A stretch of DNA of 58,354 nucleotides. Origin: Eggerthellaceae bacterium. GTDB taxonomy: Bacteria > Actinomycetota > Coriobacteriia > Coriobacteriales > Eggerthellaceae. The translations under genes and the position numbers were made by a program. Below, one piece after another: positions 16,372 to 25,774 of this stretch; the first letter of the stretch is position 1, and each line of letters opens with the position of its first letter. Location of the stretch: positions 1 to 58,354 of the forward strand of contig JAFRJC010000096.1 of assembly GCA_017432445.1 (NCBI GenBank). The letters run 5' to 3'. Under the pieces are notes generated by a model. It ran no database searches and was not told the origin of the DNA. It saw nothing but the letters and a program-made list of their open reading frames with translations.

Positions 16372-17169
16372 ATGGCGGAAAACCCCTTTTTGATAACGCT
16401 GGAAACGTATGGCGGCCGTGACAAGGAGGTCGTCGTACCCGACGGCGTCGTGAAAGTGGGTCGGCGCGCGTTCGTGAGCAATCGTTACGTTCGCGAGGTG
16501 GTCTTGCCCGAAGGCGTGGAGGTCATCGCCGAGGAGGCTTTCGCGAGCTGCGTGAACTTGGTGTCGGTAAGCATCCCCTCGACGGTGCGCGAGATTGCTC
16601 CGGGAGCTTTCAAGGGTTGCTGGCGTTTGGTCAGCGTATCCATCCCCGAAGGCGTCACCGAGCTTGGCAGGAGGGCGTTTGCCCGATGCCGGTCGTTGAA
16701 GTCGGTCAGCCTGCCGGAAAGCCTCGTATCCATCGATGAGGGCTGTTTCGAGCACTGCGCGGAACTCGTTCAGATGACCTTGCCGAATTCGTTGGAGCGC
16801 ATAGGCGCGAGCGCTTTCCATAACTGCCGCAAGCTCGAAGTGGAAGCTTTGCCAGAACGGTTGGAGACCATCGAGAACGAGGCCTTCAGAAGCTGCAATG
16901 CGCTCGTCGAGCTCGAGATACCCGAGAGCGTCGGCTGGATAGGGCAGCGCTGCTTCAAGGATTGCAAGGCCCTTGCCTGCATCTCGTTGCCCCAAGACGT
17001 CGAGTATCTGGAAGAGGGATTGTTCGAAGGTTGTTCAGCGCTCGACGCCGTCGCGGTGGGCAACGGTCTCACCAATGTCGAGGCGCATGTCTTTGCCGGT
17101 ACGGGCTTGCAGCTCGCAGACATGTCATTCCCCGACGATTGCACGATAGCATCCAATGCGTTCGAATGA
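16372..17169 (+). CDS. BspA-type leucine-rich repeat protein without signal peptide
   Basis: A 265-residue protein made almost wholly of about nine 23-residue repeats of the BspA/TpLRR (LRR_5) kind, with the pattern SVSIPxxVxxIxxxAFxxC. Examples start near NLVSVSIPSTVREIAPGAF and SLKSVSLPESLVSIDEGCF. Most such proteins are secreted or surface-bound; this one has no signal peptide, membrane segment or sorting signal, so it should stay in the cytosol. A TTG directly before the ATG at 16372 is an alternative start. No good ribosome site is seen, and the gene begins 6 bp after ffh, so translation is probably coupled to ffh. Function is unknown; a protein-binding scaffold is plausible from the fold only. 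Confidence 0.8.
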   Translation: MAENPFLITLETYGGRDKEVVVPDGVVKVGRRAFVSNRYVREVVLPEGVEVIAEEAFASCVNLVSVSIPSTVREIAPGAFKGCWRLVSVSIPEGVTELGRRAFARCRSLKSVSLPESLVSIDEGCFEHCAELVQMTLPNSLERIGASAFHNCRKLEVEALPERLETIENEAFRSCNALVELEIPESVGWIGQRCFKDCKALACISLPQDVEYLEEGLFEGCSALDAVAVGNGLTNVEAHVFAGTGLQLADMSFPDDCTIASNAFE

Positions 17170-17225
17170 CGGTGCCAGGACAATTTCGTTTCTTGTGGCG
17201 CTTTGGTTGAATTAAAAATGCAGGC

Positions 17226-17254
17226 TTGTCAAATGCGGAGCTGCGCCATAGAAT
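17226..17254 (+). promoter_or_regulatory. Promoter of the rpsP operon
   Basis: TTGTCA at 17226-17231 and TAGAAT at 17249-17254 are 17 bases apart. It lies 50 bp before the S16 start and marks a new transcription unit after the LRR gene. Confidence 0.7.
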
Positions 17255-17304
17255 ACCTAGTTGCTGTTTTCTTAAGCCTGTAGTAGTAAAAGGAGTACAT
17301 TTAC

Positions 17305-17550
17305 ATGGCAGTCAAGATTCGTCTCGCACGTCACGGCGCTAAGAAGCGTCCGTATTACCGTATTGTCGTTGCCGACGCGCGCTCTCGCCGCGATGGTCGC
17401 TTCATCGAGGAAGTTGGTCGTTACAACCCCTGCGTCGAGCCGTCCTTCGTGAAGTTCGACGAAGAGCGCCTGCAGTACTGGCTCGGCTGCGGTGCCCAGC
17501 CCACCGATACCGTAGCTCGTCTGATCAAGCAGTCCGGCCAGGACGCATAG
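17305..17550 (+). CDS. rpsP: 30S ribosomal protein S16
   Basis: The 81-residue small-subunit protein has the family opening [24 protein letters not shown] and the [14 protein letters not shown] core. ATG 17305 has an AAAGGAG site. It is the first gene of rpsP-khpA-rimM-trmD, which couples ribosome assembly with tRNA modification; the intergenic gaps are 4, 0 and 79 bp. Confidence 0.97.
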   Translation: MAVKIRLARHGAKKRPYYRIVVADARSRRDGRFIEEVGRYNPCVEPSFVKFDEERLQYWLGCGAQPTDTVARLIKQSGQDA

Positions 17551-17554
17551 TCTC

Positions 17555-17806
17555 ATGACCGAGCAGAGCGCCAACATTGCCGGTCTGGTCGAAAGCGTCG
17601 TTCGTCCCCTGGTCGATTTCGAAGATGACCTCGAGATCACTTCCCGCGAAGAGGGAAACACCGTCATCGTCGAGATCAGCGTGAACGAGGAAGACGCTGG
17701 CAAGGTGATCGGCCGTCAAGGACGCGTCATCAAGTCCGTGCGCACGCTTGCGCGTGCAGCGGCATCGCGCAACGACATGAACGTCGAAGTCGAGATACTC
17801 GATTAG
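17555..17806 (+). CDS. khpA: KH-domain RNA-binding protein KhpA
   Basis: An 83-residue single KH-domain protein. The RNA-contacting GxxG loop is GRQG in VIGRQGRVIKSVRTLARAAA. KhpA-type proteins act in RNA binding and, in some Gram-positive bacteria, in cell elongation with KhpB/Jag, which is not in this window. It starts 4 bp after rpsP and its stop codon directly abuts the rimM ATG, so it is translated as part of the ribosomal operon. Confidence 0.92.
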   Translation: MTEQSANIAGLVESVVRPLVDFEDDLEITSREEGNTVIVEISVNEEDAGKVIGRQGRVIKSVRTLARAAASRNDMNVEVEILD

Positions 17807-18325
17807 ATGCGCACTTGGATTGACGTCGCGGTCCTGGCGAAAACAAGGAATTCAAAAGGAAGGTTCGTCGTGCGTAGCACGGCGGGCCTTCCCTTTTTGC
17901 TCGAAGAGGGCGACGAAGTCGCCTTCGTTCCTCCGCAGACGGATGCGCCACGTCAGGCTACGGTGCTTGACGTCAGGCTCCTTGACGATGACTCGGCTGA
18001 TGTGGCCTTCGAGGGGGTGGAATCGCTCGATCTTGCCCAGAGGCTTACGGGCTGCCACTGCCTTATCCGCCGCGATTTGGTAGATGAGTCCGTGTTCAGG
18101 GAATCGCCCGGCACCTGGGAAGGCTGGGCTGTCGTGGACGACGACCTCGGCGAAGTCGGTTTCGTCGCAGGCGTCGTGGACAAGCCGCTGCAACCCTTGC
18201 TGGAACTGCAGCGCCCCGATGGCTCCATCGCCCTCGTTCCTGCTGTAGACGAGATAATCTACGATGTGGACGTCTCCCAATCCCTTGTGCGCACGCGCCT
18301 GCCACAGGGCATACTTGACCTGTGA
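17807..18325 (+). CDS. rimM: Ribosome maturation factor RimM
   Basis: A 172-residue 30S assembly factor that binds S19. The N-terminal beta-barrel part contains ARIKGLKG-like sequence in diverged form (AKTRNSKGRFVVRSTAGLPF), and the C-terminal PRC-barrel part has GEVGFVAGVVDKPLQPLLEL and a late LVPAVDEIIYDVD block. The match is weaker than for its neighbours, and position between khpA and trmD supports the call. The ATG at 17807 directly follows the khpA stop. Confidence 0.83.
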   Translation: MRTWIDVAVLAKTRNSKGRFVVRSTAGLPFLLEEGDEVAFVPPQTDAPRQATVLDVRLLDDDSADVAFEGVESLDLAQRLTGCHCLIRRDLVDESVFRESPGTWEGWAVVDDDLGEVGFVAGVVDKPLQPLLELQRPDGSIALVPAVDEIIYDVDVSQSLVRTRLPQGILDL

Positions 18326-18404
18326 TTTCATTACGGGCCTCCCGGCGCTTAACGAAATCACTCCCACTCGGACTCATCCGAATCATCCAACGATAGGATG
18401 CGCC

Positions 18405-19148
18405 ATGATCATTGAAACGCTATCCACGTTCCCGCATATGTTCGATTCCGTCATGGGGACGTCTATGATGAAGATCGCCCAGGATAAGGGGCTGCTTGAC
18501 TTCACGGCTTACGATTTGCGCGATTGGACTCACGATCGGCATCGCACGACCGATGACGACCCGTACGGCGGTGGCGCTGGCCTCATCATGAAGTGTGCCC
18601 CCATATACGAAGCCTACCAGGCAATTTCCGGCATTGACGTAGGTATGAAACCCGAATTGACCGGCAACGAGCAGCCGACGACCGGACCGGCTCCGCGTCA
18701 TGTTGGCGCTCCGGCACCAAAGGTGATATTCCTCACCCCCTGCGGGCGCCGTTTTGATGACGCACTTGCCTGCGAGCTCGCTCGGGAAGAGCGTCTGATG
18801 TTCATTTGCGGACACTACGAAGGCATTGACGAGCGGGCTTACGAGCTTGCCGATTATGAGATCTCGCTTGGCGACTACGTGCTGACGAGCGGAGAGCTCG
18901 CCTCGATGGTCGTCATCGATGCCGTCGTTCGCAAGATCGATGGCGTCCTCGGCGCCGAAGGGGGCGCTCTGGAAGAGAGCTTCACAGACGGTTTGCTCGA
19001 GTTCCCGCAGTACACGCGACCGGCCAGTTTCCTTGGTCGGGAAGTGCCCCCCGTGCTGCTTTCGGGCGACCACCAAGCGGTGGCGCGCTGGCGTCGCGAG
19101 CAGAGCGAGGAGCGCACCCGCCGTCTCCGCCCCGATCTGTTGCAGTAG
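18405..19148 (+). CDS. trmD: tRNA (guanine-N1)-methyltransferase
   Basis: Methylates G37 of tRNAs read by CNN codons, preventing frameshifts. The SPOUT trefoil-knot signatures are present: DDDPYGGGAGLIMK, FLTPCGRRF, ICGHYEGIDERAYE and SLGDYVLTSGELA. I start at ATG 18405 (MIIETLSTFPHMFDSV) after TAGGA; an upstream frame adds 47 residues that overlap rimM and match nothing. The 247-residue length is normal, with a Pro-rich insert of about 25 residues before FLTPCGRRF. rplS, which commonly follows trmD, lies 17 kb away. Confidence 0.96.
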   Translation: MIIETLSTFPHMFDSVMGTSMMKIAQDKGLLDFTAYDLRDWTHDRHRTTDDDPYGGGAGLIMKCAPIYEAYQAISGIDVGMKPELTGNEQPTTGPAPRHVGAPAPKVIFLTPCGRRFDDALACELAREERLMFICGHYEGIDERAYELADYEISLGDYVLTSGELASMVVIDAVVRKIDGVLGAEGGALEESFTDGLLEFPQYTRPASFLGREVPPVLLSGDHQAVARWRREQSEERTRRLRPDLLQ

Positions 19149-19161
19149 AGGCCAAATGACC

Positions 19162-19200
19162 ACTCACCCCTGGGACGATCGATCGCCCAGGTGTGAGTGA
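19162..19200 (+). terminator. Long hairpin after trmD
   Basis: CACTCACCCCTGGG (19162-19175) pairs with CCCAGGTGTGAGTG (19187-19200) with one mismatch. No T-run follows, so it may be a processing or protective stem as much as a terminator. Confidence 0.5.
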
Positions 19201-19354
19201 TCATCAGCGGGGAAAACAGCCAATCATCATTGTGATTATTTGGAAACTTCCGCACGTATTCACCAGGAGAACGTAGGCGCGGTATCATAACCATTCGTGG
19301 TTTTTACACAGCAATCTATTCGACGCGTGACGAGAAAAGGAGCAACGATCCACC

Positions 19355-19927
19355 ATGCCATCCGGCCAGCACGCTCAAAAGACCTCTACGAGCTGGGCTA
19401 GTACCATTTTTAGCATCGTGGTGATGGTTGCTATCGTTGCGATCATTACGGTAGGACTTCGCATGTTCATATTCGTGCCCTACGAGATACCATCGGGTTC
19501 TATGGAAGAGACCATCATGCCCGGCGATATGGTCTTCTCTGAAAAGGTCACCTATTATAGGCGGGCACCACAACGAGGAGATATCGTGACCTTCGCAGAC
19601 CCGGAGGTTGCCGGTCGCACGTTGATCAAGCGTGTCATAGCCACAGAGGGGCAGACCGTCGACCTTGTAGATGGCCATGTGTACGTCGATGGGATTGAGC
19701 TTGACGAGGCGTATGTCGGCGAGAAGGAATCATATCCCCTTGCACGGACTGCCCCCGACGTCGAAATAGAGTATCCCTACACCGTTCCCAGCGGATGCGT
19801 ATGGGTCATGGGAGACAACCGCGAAGCTTCCCAGGATTCCCGCTATTTCGGCGCCATACCTGTAAGCACCATCACGGGACGTGCAGCTATGATCTATTGG
19901 CCGGTTAGCGATGTCGGCATTCTTTAG
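19355..19927 (+). CDS. lepB: Signal peptidase I
   Basis: A 190-residue membrane serine protease that removes signal peptides from exported proteins. One N-terminal membrane segment spans about 17-39. The catalytic serine is Ser49 in PSGSM, and the general base is Lys92 in RTLIKRVIATEGQ. The later GDNREASQDSR block (box E) is intact. Its ATG at 19355 lies about 200 bp after trmD, with a weak possible promoter (TTCACC at 19259, TATCAT at 19283). glyQ starts 37 bp after it. Confidence 0.95.
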   Translation: MPSGQHAQKTSTSWASTIFSIVVMVAIVAIITVGLRMFIFVPYEIPSGSMEETIMPGDMVFSEKVTYYRRAPQRGDIVTFADPEVAGRTLIKRVIATEGQTVDLVDGHVYVDGIELDEAYVGEKESYPLARTAPDVEIEYPYTVPSGCVWVMGDNREASQDSRYFGAIPVSTITGRAAMIYWPVSDVGIL

Positions 19928-19964
19928 TTAGGAATTGAAAGCTCGAAAAGAGGAGATGAACTAG

Positions 19965-20885
19965 ATGGTGAGAAACGACGCGCCTACGTTCCAGGACGTC
20001 ATCATGAACCTGGAGCGGTATTGGGCCGATCAGGGATGCGTAGTGTTGCAGCCCTACGACAACGAGGTGGGTGCCGGCACCTTCCACACCGCGACGACCC
20101 TGCGTTCGCTCGGGCCCGATGTGTGGCGCACCGCCTACGTGCAGCCTTCGCGCCGTCCTACTGACGGCCGTTACGGCGAGAACCCCAACCGCCTCCAGCA
20201 CTACTACCAGTACCAGGTGCTGCTCAAGCCGTCGCCTGACAACGTACAGCAGCTGTACCTGGATAGCCTCACGGCTATCGGAATCAACATCAACGAGCAT
20301 GACGTGCGCTTCGTCGAAGACGACTGGGAGTCGCCGACGCTTGGCGCCTGGGGTCTGGGCTGGGAAGTCTGGATCGACGGCATGGAGGTCACGCAGTTCA
20401 CGTACTTCCAGCAGATGGGCGGCTTCGAGTGCGATCCCGTTCCAGCCGAGCTCACCTACGGCCTCGAGCGCCTGACCATGTACATCCAGGGCGTCGACTC
20501 GGTTTATGACATCATCTGGTCGCGCGGTGACGACGGTACGGTGTTCACGTATGGCGACGTTTACCTCGAGAACGAGCGCGAGCACAGCACCTACAACTTC
20601 GAGGTTGCCGACACTGATTTCCTTTTCGGCGAGTTCGATCGCTACGAGAAGGAATGCCTCAGGGTACTCGAGAAGGGCTTGCCGCTTCCCGCGTATGACT
20701 ACGTCTTGAAGTGCAGCCATTCGTTCAACTTGCTCGACGCGCGCGGCGTCATCTCGGCGACGGAGCGTATGGGCTACATCCTGCGTGTCCGCACCATTGC
20801 AAAGGCCTGCGCCGCAAGCTATCTCGAACATGTGGTCGGCATCAGTATGACGGATGAGGGGAAGGAGGCCGCAGATGGCAAATAA
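19965..20885 (+). CDS. glyQ: Glycyl-tRNA synthetase alpha subunit
   Basis: The catalytic subunit of the bacterial alpha2-beta2 glycyl-tRNA synthetase. It starts with [18 protein letters not shown] and contains the class II motif region [36 protein letters not shown]. The 306-residue length is usual. ATG 19965 follows AAGAGGAG. The gene overlaps glyS by 11 bp, so the two subunits are translated in step. The 37-bp leader region leaves no room for a T-box. Confidence 0.97.
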   Translation: MVRNDAPTFQDVIMNLERYWADQGCVVLQPYDNEVGAGTFHTATTLRSLGPDVWRTAYVQPSRRPTDGRYGENPNRLQHYYQYQVLLKPSPDNVQQLYLDSLTAIGININEHDVRFVEDDWESPTLGAWGLGWEVWIDGMEVTQFTYFQQMGGFECDPVPAELTYGLERLTMYIQGVDSVYDIIWSRGDDGTVFTYGDVYLENEREHSTYNFEVADTDFLFGEFDRYEKECLRVLEKGLPLPAYDYVLKCSHSFNLLDARGVISATERMGYILRVRTIAKACAASYLEHVVGISMTDEGKEAADGK

Positions 20886-22959
20886 GACCCTTGCCTTCGA
20901 AATCGGCACCGAGGAAATGCCGGCCTTCGACCTGCATGCAACCACAACCAAGCTTGGCGGCCTTGCGTGCGCCGCGCTCGATGCCGCGAAGATTCCCCAT
21001 GGCGACGTGTCGGTGTACACGACGCCGCGTCGTCTAATCGTCGTCGTCGCAGAAGTACCCGAAGCGACCGAAGCCGCTGTCGAGGTTTTCCGCGGTCCTG
21101 CTGCGAAGATTGCTTTCGACGAGAACGGTGAGCCCACCAAGGCTGCAATCGGTTTCGCGCGCGGTAAGGGCGTTGCTCCTGAGTCCCTCGAGCGCCGTGA
21201 CGAGAATGGCGTCGAGTACGTTTACGCTGTCAAGGAGACGCCTTCCGTCGACGTCGCGAGCCTGCTTCCCGAGCTTCTCGGCAACCTGATCACTTCCATC
21301 CAATGGCCGAAGTCCCAGCGTTGGGGCAGCCGCCGCGAGCAGTTCAGCCGCCCGGTGCGCTGGTTGCTGGCGCTGCTCGGCGACGTGGTCGTGCCGGTTG
21401 AGTTCGCCGGCCTCACGGCCGGGAACGTCACGTACGGTCACCGTTTCCTGGCTCCTGGCCCGTTCGAGGTTGCGGACGCCGACGCCCTCGTTGACGTGCT
21501 CCGCGGCAACTATGTCGTGCCGAGCGAAGCTGAGCGCGAAGCCTCCATCCGCGAGCAGGTCAAGGTCATAGAGGAGAAGACCGGCCTGGTCTCCGAGCTT
21601 CCCGCAAAGACGATGGAAGAGGTCGTGAACCTCACCGAGTATCCCACGGTCATGGTGGGTGCTTTCGACGAGCTGTTCCTGGCCGTTCCGAAGGAGATCA
21701 CCGTCGACGCCATGCTCGTGCACCAGCGCTACTTCCCGTTGTTCAACGCGGATGGCACGCTTTCCAACAAGTTCCTCATCACGTCCAATGGCAACCCCGA
21801 GTTCAGCGAGAACATCATTGACGGCAACCAGCGCGTCGTGGCCGCACGACTCTACGATGCCAAGTTCTTCTCTGACGAGGACCTCAAGCAACCGCTCGAG
21901 GCATACGTCGAGAAACTCGGAGAGGTCGTGTTCCAGGAGTCCCTCGGGACGACGCGTGCGAAGGCCAATCGCATCGTCGAGCTGGCTGCGCATCTGGCTG
22001 CGGATACCGGTCTTGGCGAGACCGATACCGCCGACGCCAAGCGCGCTGCGTTCCTGTGCAAAGCAGACCTCGTGACAGGCGCCGTTGTCGAGTTCACGAG
22101 CGTGCAGGGCATCATGGGCCGCTACTACGCCAAGGCTGCCGGCGAGACCGATCAAGTCGCCGAGGCAATCGCCGACCACTACCGTCCGCGTTTTGCCGGC
22201 GACGACACGCCTGCGAGCATGGTGGGCAAGGTCGTGGCATGCGCTGACAAGCTCGATACGATCTGCGGTCTGTTCGCGGTGGGTCAGGGTCCGACCGGCT
22301 CTTCCGACCCGTTCGCCCTGCGCCGTTCGGCCATCGGCATCCTCGCCATGCTCGAAGACGGGCTGAACGTCTCGCTCATCGATGCAATCGATGCCGCTCT
22401 CGATATCCTGGAGAAGGACGGTATCGCCTTCGACCGCAGCGCCGTCCGCGCCGAGGTCATCGAATTCTTCATCACGCGCACGCGCGTCATGCTGCGTGAC
22501 AGCGGTTGCGAAGCCGACACGATCGAGGCCGTGCTTGCGACAGGCGTCGAAGAGCCGATGGTCATCGTCGCCCGCGCCCGCGCGCTCGAGAGCGCCCGTT
22601 CCGAGAACAAGGAGACCTTTGACGACCTGGCAACCGCCTATGCGCGTGCGAACAACCTGCGCGACGCTGAAGCGGGTGTCGACGTTGACGAGTCGAAGCT
22701 CAACGAGCACGGCAAGACGCTGTCCTCTGCCGTAGCCGAAGCCGAATCCAGCGTAACGCAAGCGCTTGCTGCCGATGATTACGCTGCCGCCCTTGCCGAT
22801 CTGGCCGCTCTGCGAGCCCCGATCGACGACTTCTTCAGCAACGTCATGGTCATGGATGAGGATGAGGATGTTCGCGCGAGCAACATGAAGCTGCTCAACC
22901 GCTTTGTGGCCGTGTTCGCAAACGTTGCCGACTTCGGGAAGATGGCCAAGTCCAAATAA
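20875..22959 (+). CDS. glyS: Glycyl-tRNA synthetase beta subunit
   Basis: The tRNA-binding subunit, 694 residues. ATG 20875 ([17 protein letters not shown]) is chosen because AAGGAGG lies about 8 bases before it inside glyQ; an ATG at 20854 is less well placed. The protein has the B-family LLFEIGTEELP-like opening, [21 protein letters not shown], an HD-type [19 protein letters not shown] segment and a C-terminal DALR-like anticodon-binding region. A strong terminator follows the stop by 27 bp, closing the lepB-glyQ-glyS block. Confidence 0.96.
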   Translation: MANKTLAFEIGTEEMPAFDLHATTTKLGGLACAALDAAKIPHGDVSVYTTPRRLIVVVAEVPEATEAAVEVFRGPAAKIAFDENGEPTKAAIGFARGKGVAPESLERRDENGVEYVYAVKETPSVDVASLLPELLGNLITSIQWPKSQRWGSRREQFSRPVRWLLALLGDVVVPVEFAGLTAGNVTYGHRFLAPGPFEVADADALVDVLRGNYVVPSEAEREASIREQVKVIEEKTGLVSELPAKTMEEVVNLTEYPTVMVGAFDELFLAVPKEITVDAMLVHQRYFPLFNADGTLSNKFLITSNGNPEFSENIIDGNQRVVAARLYDAKFFSDEDLKQPLEAYVEKLGEVVFQESLGTTRAKANRIVELAAHLAADTGLGETDTADAKRAAFLCKADLVTGAVVEFTSVQGIMGRYYAKAAGETDQVAEAIADHYRPRFAGDDTPASMVGKVVACADKLDTICGLFAVGQGPTGSSDPFALRRSAIGILAMLEDGLNVSLIDAIDAALDILEKDGIAFDRSAVRAEVIEFFITRTRVMLRDSGCEADTIEAVLATGVEEPMVIVARARALESARSENKETFDDLATAYARANNLRDAEAGVDVDESKLNEHGKTLSSAVAEAESSVTQALAADDYAAALADLAALRAPIDDFFSNVMVMDEDEDVRASNMKLLNRFVAVFANVADFGKMAKSK

Positions 22960-22986
22960 CCAGCGCATACGCATATGAAACATCTG

Positions 22987-23016
22987 AAAGGCCTTGCCGT
23001 TTGGCAAGGCCTTTTC
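22987..23016 (+). terminator. Rho-independent terminator after glyS
   Basis: A 12-bp perfect stem, AAAGGCCTTGCC at 22987-22998 with GGCAAGGCCTTT at 23003-23014, GTTT loop and a short T-run. Confidence 0.85.
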
Positions 23017-23222
23017 GCGTGTAAAAGGCGCAGGAGAAAGCTCCCATGCTCTATACTTGTCCCATTCGTCTGTGACGGATGGGAGCTGGCCATAGGCGAT
23101 TTCGATGAGAATGAGTTCGTCGAGGTTGCGATTCTAGCGTGATCTCCAGCTTTGCGGAGCCTATTGCCAGGCGACTTCCAACGATGATTGGACATAAAAC
23201 GAGGACAGTCGGTCGAAGACCA

Positions 23223-24314
23223 ATGAAACGAACGATACACACCAGCCTCTGCATGCTGTTGGCGATGATCTTGCTGATGGCATGTACGGGATGTGTCCTC
23301 AACGGGGTTCACGAAGCGGGAAGGACGCCTTCCGAAAACGAAGTGGTCACGGATGACGGCGAGGTAGTGCTCTCAGTTGCGTCCTTGAAGGCGCTCAGGA
23401 CGAATCCATCCGAGAGCTTCAACCTGACCGACGTTCCTGCGTATTCGGGAAGCGCGTCTATCGAGGTGAACGATGATCAAGCGTATTTCGGTAAGCTCGA
23501 CGTAAAGCCGGGAAGCTACGAGGAGTTCGCCGAGCTCGATAGTTTGGGGAGATGCGGGAGCGTGTTTGCGCTCATCGGTCCCGAATCGATGCCGACCATA
23601 CAGCGCGGAGCCATCGGGGATGTGCGCCCGAGTGGCTGGAAGATCTCGAAATACGATTGGATCGAAGGGAAATACCTTTTCAACCGTTGCCATCTCATTG
23701 CCTATCAGCTGACCGGACAGAATGCCAATCCCCTAAACCTGATCACGGGCACGCGCTATTTGAACGTGGAGGGTATGGAACCGCTGGAAGATTGCGTCGC
23801 CTATTACCTGCGCAGGACCGGAAACCACGTTCTGTACCGTGTGACGCCGGTCTTTTCGGGAAAAGACCTTGTTGCTCGCGGTGTGCTGATGGAGGCGCGC
23901 TCTGTCGAGGAAGATGGAGAGGGTCTCGAGTTCTGCCGCTGGTGCTATAACGTACAACCAGGTGTGGAAATCGACTACGCAACGGGAGAGAGCCGTGCCG
24001 ATGGCACGGTCGAAGCGCCGGAATCTGTTGGGGACGTTCATGGGGTGGATGCCAACGATGCGTCGGGGAACGCGAACGCCGGCCAAGATGCGGATGCTTC
24101 CGAAGCGGTCGAGGTTATCAAGCCCTATTCGGCCGAGGATGCTTCGGAGACCAACGAATACGCCTACATACTCAACATCAACTCCCGCTTGTTCCATAAG
24201 CCCGATTGCCCAGCCGTCGAGAAGATGAGCTCGAAGAACAAGCGAGGGTTCAATCGATCGCGAGAAGAGGCTATTGCGCTTGAATTCGAGCCGTGCGGGT
24301 ATTGCAAGCCATAG
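23223..24314 (+). CDS. Secreted DNA/RNA non-specific endonuclease, probable lipoprotein
   Basis: A 363-residue exported nuclease. The N-terminus is a signal peptide (MKRT start, hydrophobic 9-20) ending in MACTGC, so Cys21 or Cys24 may be lipid-modified; neither matches the lipobox perfectly. The central domain (about 75-245) is of the beta-beta-alpha metal type (Endonuclea_NS_2), with NRCHLIAYQLTGQNANPLNL holding the likely catalytic His157 and metal-binding Asn. An acidic linker (260-310) leads to a C-terminal module, NINSRLFHKPDCPAVEKM to EPCGYCKP, with Cys329, Cys358 and Cys361, seen in other exported nucleases. ATG 23223 is preferred over one at 23139, which adds 28 residues before the signal. 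It stands alone between glyS and the minus-strand kinase. Confidence 0.82.
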   Translation: MKRTIHTSLCMLLAMILLMACTGCVLNGVHEAGRTPSENEVVTDDGEVVLSVASLKALRTNPSESFNLTDVPAYSGSASIEVNDDQAYFGKLDVKPGSYEEFAELDSLGRCGSVFALIGPESMPTIQRGAIGDVRPSGWKISKYDWIEGKYLFNRCHLIAYQLTGQNANPLNLITGTRYLNVEGMEPLEDCVAYYLRRTGNHVLYRVTPVFSGKDLVARGVLMEARSVEEDGEGLEFCRWCYNVQPGVEIDYATGESRADGTVEAPESVGDVHGVDANDASGNANAGQDADASEAVEVIKPYSAEDASETNEYAYILNINSRLFHKPDCPAVEKMSSKNKRGFNRSREEAIALEFEPCGYCKP

Positions 24315-24364
24315 GGGGCTGCATCAAAGAGACATCACGTCCCATTTCGAAAGATTGATTGTGC

Positions 24365-25717
24365 TTACGCAAGGGGCAAGGTCGCAGTGAAGGTCGTTCC
24401 TTCATCGGCGCTGCTCGTGCACGTGATGTCACCGCCGTGGGAGCGTGCCACTTCGCGTGCGATGGCAAGCCCCAGCCCGAAGCCGCCGGCACCCGAAGTG
24501 CGCGCCTTGTCGGTGCGGTAGAAGCGGTCGAAAATGTGCGGGAGGTCTTCAGGGGGTATCGAGGAACCGCTGTTCCTTACGCTCAAGAGGGCGTTTCTTC
24601 CCGACCGCTGCAATATGACTTCGATGGTGCCGTTTTCATCGACGTATTTGAAAGCGTTCTCGACCAGGGTGGAGACCATTTTATGGAGCTGCTGGGAATT
24701 GCCCATCACGCTCAGTCCCTCTTCGACATCGCATTCGTAGCGGCAGTTGCGTTCGAGGGCCATTGAGTCGAAAAGCAGCGTCGCGCCGTCTACCAAGTCG
24801 CTGAAGTCGATTTTCTCTTTTACGACGTTAACCTTTTCGCCAGCTTCGACTTGCGCGAGCTCGAGCATCTCGTTAACGAGGCCCTGCATCTGCTGCGCTT
24901 CGATCTGGGTGGATTCTATCCATTGGCTTTCCGAGGCTATCGTGTGGTCAGGGTGCTTAAGGAGGATGGAGCTGTTGGCCAGGATGACCGTTAGCGGGGT
25001 TTTGAGGTCGTGAGAGGCGTCTGCGACGAATTGCCGCTGCGAGTCCCAAGCCTCGCGGACTGGCTTCAAAGCCCAATTGGAAAGCGCAAAGGCGATTGCG
25101 AAGAACACGAGGAGCGTGGCGAGGGCCGCTATGCCCAACGTCAACGCGAGCGACTTCCAGCCGTCGGTGTTTGCGGTGTCGGCGAATGCGACATAGGTTG
25201 TGTCCCCTGCGATTCTCTTCTGGTAGTGGAGCCCCAGATCGGAGAACGTGCCCGACCCCTCTTCGACGGCGCTAACGCGCTCTGCGGCAACCTGCAGCAC
25301 GTCGGAATCGATTGATGCGGTCGTGTAGCCGGATGCGATAGTGAAAGTGCTTGACGAGGTGAGCGTGTAGACGGCGACGGGAACCGTCGACCGCTGCTTA
25401 TCGCCGCGTCCGCCGATACGCGGTCCGTTGAACTTGTCATCGAAACGGTCGGCATGCTCCTCGAGATCATCTAAATCGTCAAGTCCCTCGAGCGCCTCGT
25501 CCTCGAGCATGCGCATCATGCCGCCCATTCCAAAACCGTCATCGAAGCGGGGCGATCTCTCCGCCGCGCGGTTGATGGCCGCAGCCAGGGCTTCGTTCAC
25601 TTCGTTTGCGCTTCTCTGGTATTCGGTCACGCAGATGCCGGCGAACACGATTGCAAGCACGATGGCAACCGAGGCCATGACGATGGAGATGAACTGTATG
25701 CGAAGCTTCTTGAACAT
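24365..25717 (-). CDS. Sensor histidine kinase (OmpR-system partner)
   Basis: A 450-residue membrane kinase. Transmembrane segments lie at about 10-32 and 189-213 and bracket an outside sensor loop of ~155 residues. That loop contains a Met cluster (GFGMGGMMRM, 61-70) followed by an acidic run rich in Asp and Glu (73-94), suggesting cation or metal sensing. His236 in ASHDLKTP is the phospho-acceptor; the ATPase domain has LVENAFKYV (Asn354), the SSIPPEDLPHIFDRFYR block and GFGLGLAIA. No clear HAMP domain is seen. I start at MFKK (25717), with GAGGAG upstream, not 11 codons earlier. It follows its response regulator by 57 bp on the same strand. Confidence 0.9.
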   Translation of the reverse strand: MFKKLRIQFISIVMASVAIVLAIVFAGICVTEYQRSANEVNEALAAAINRAAERSPRFDDGFGMGGMMRMLEDEALEGLDDLDDLEEHADRFDDKFNGPRIGGRGDKQRSTVPVAVYTLTSSSTFTIASGYTTASIDSDVLQVAAERVSAVEEGSGTFSDLGLHYQKRIAGDTTYVAFADTANTDGWKSLALTLGIAALATLLVFFAIAFALSNWALKPVREAWDSQRQFVADASHDLKTPLTVILANSSILLKHPDHTIASESQWIESTQIEAQQMQGLVNEMLELAQVEAGEKVNVVKEKIDFSDLVDGATLLFDSMALERNCRYECDVEEGLSVMGNSQQLHKMVSTLVENAFKYVDENGTIEVILQRSGRNALLSVRNSGSSIPPEDLPHIFDRFYRTDKARTSGAGGFGLGLAIAREVARSHGGDITCTSSADEGTTFTATLPLA

Positions 25718-25774
25718 GGGCGCTCCTCGAAAGGGAGGAAGGGAACGCATGGGTCCTTTCCGAAGTATAGCCGT

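Noticed and set aside
19928-19964. T-box or glycine riboswitch ahead of glyQ
   Set aside because: Only 37 bp separate lepB and glyQ, too short for either element, and no conserved T-box bases are visible.
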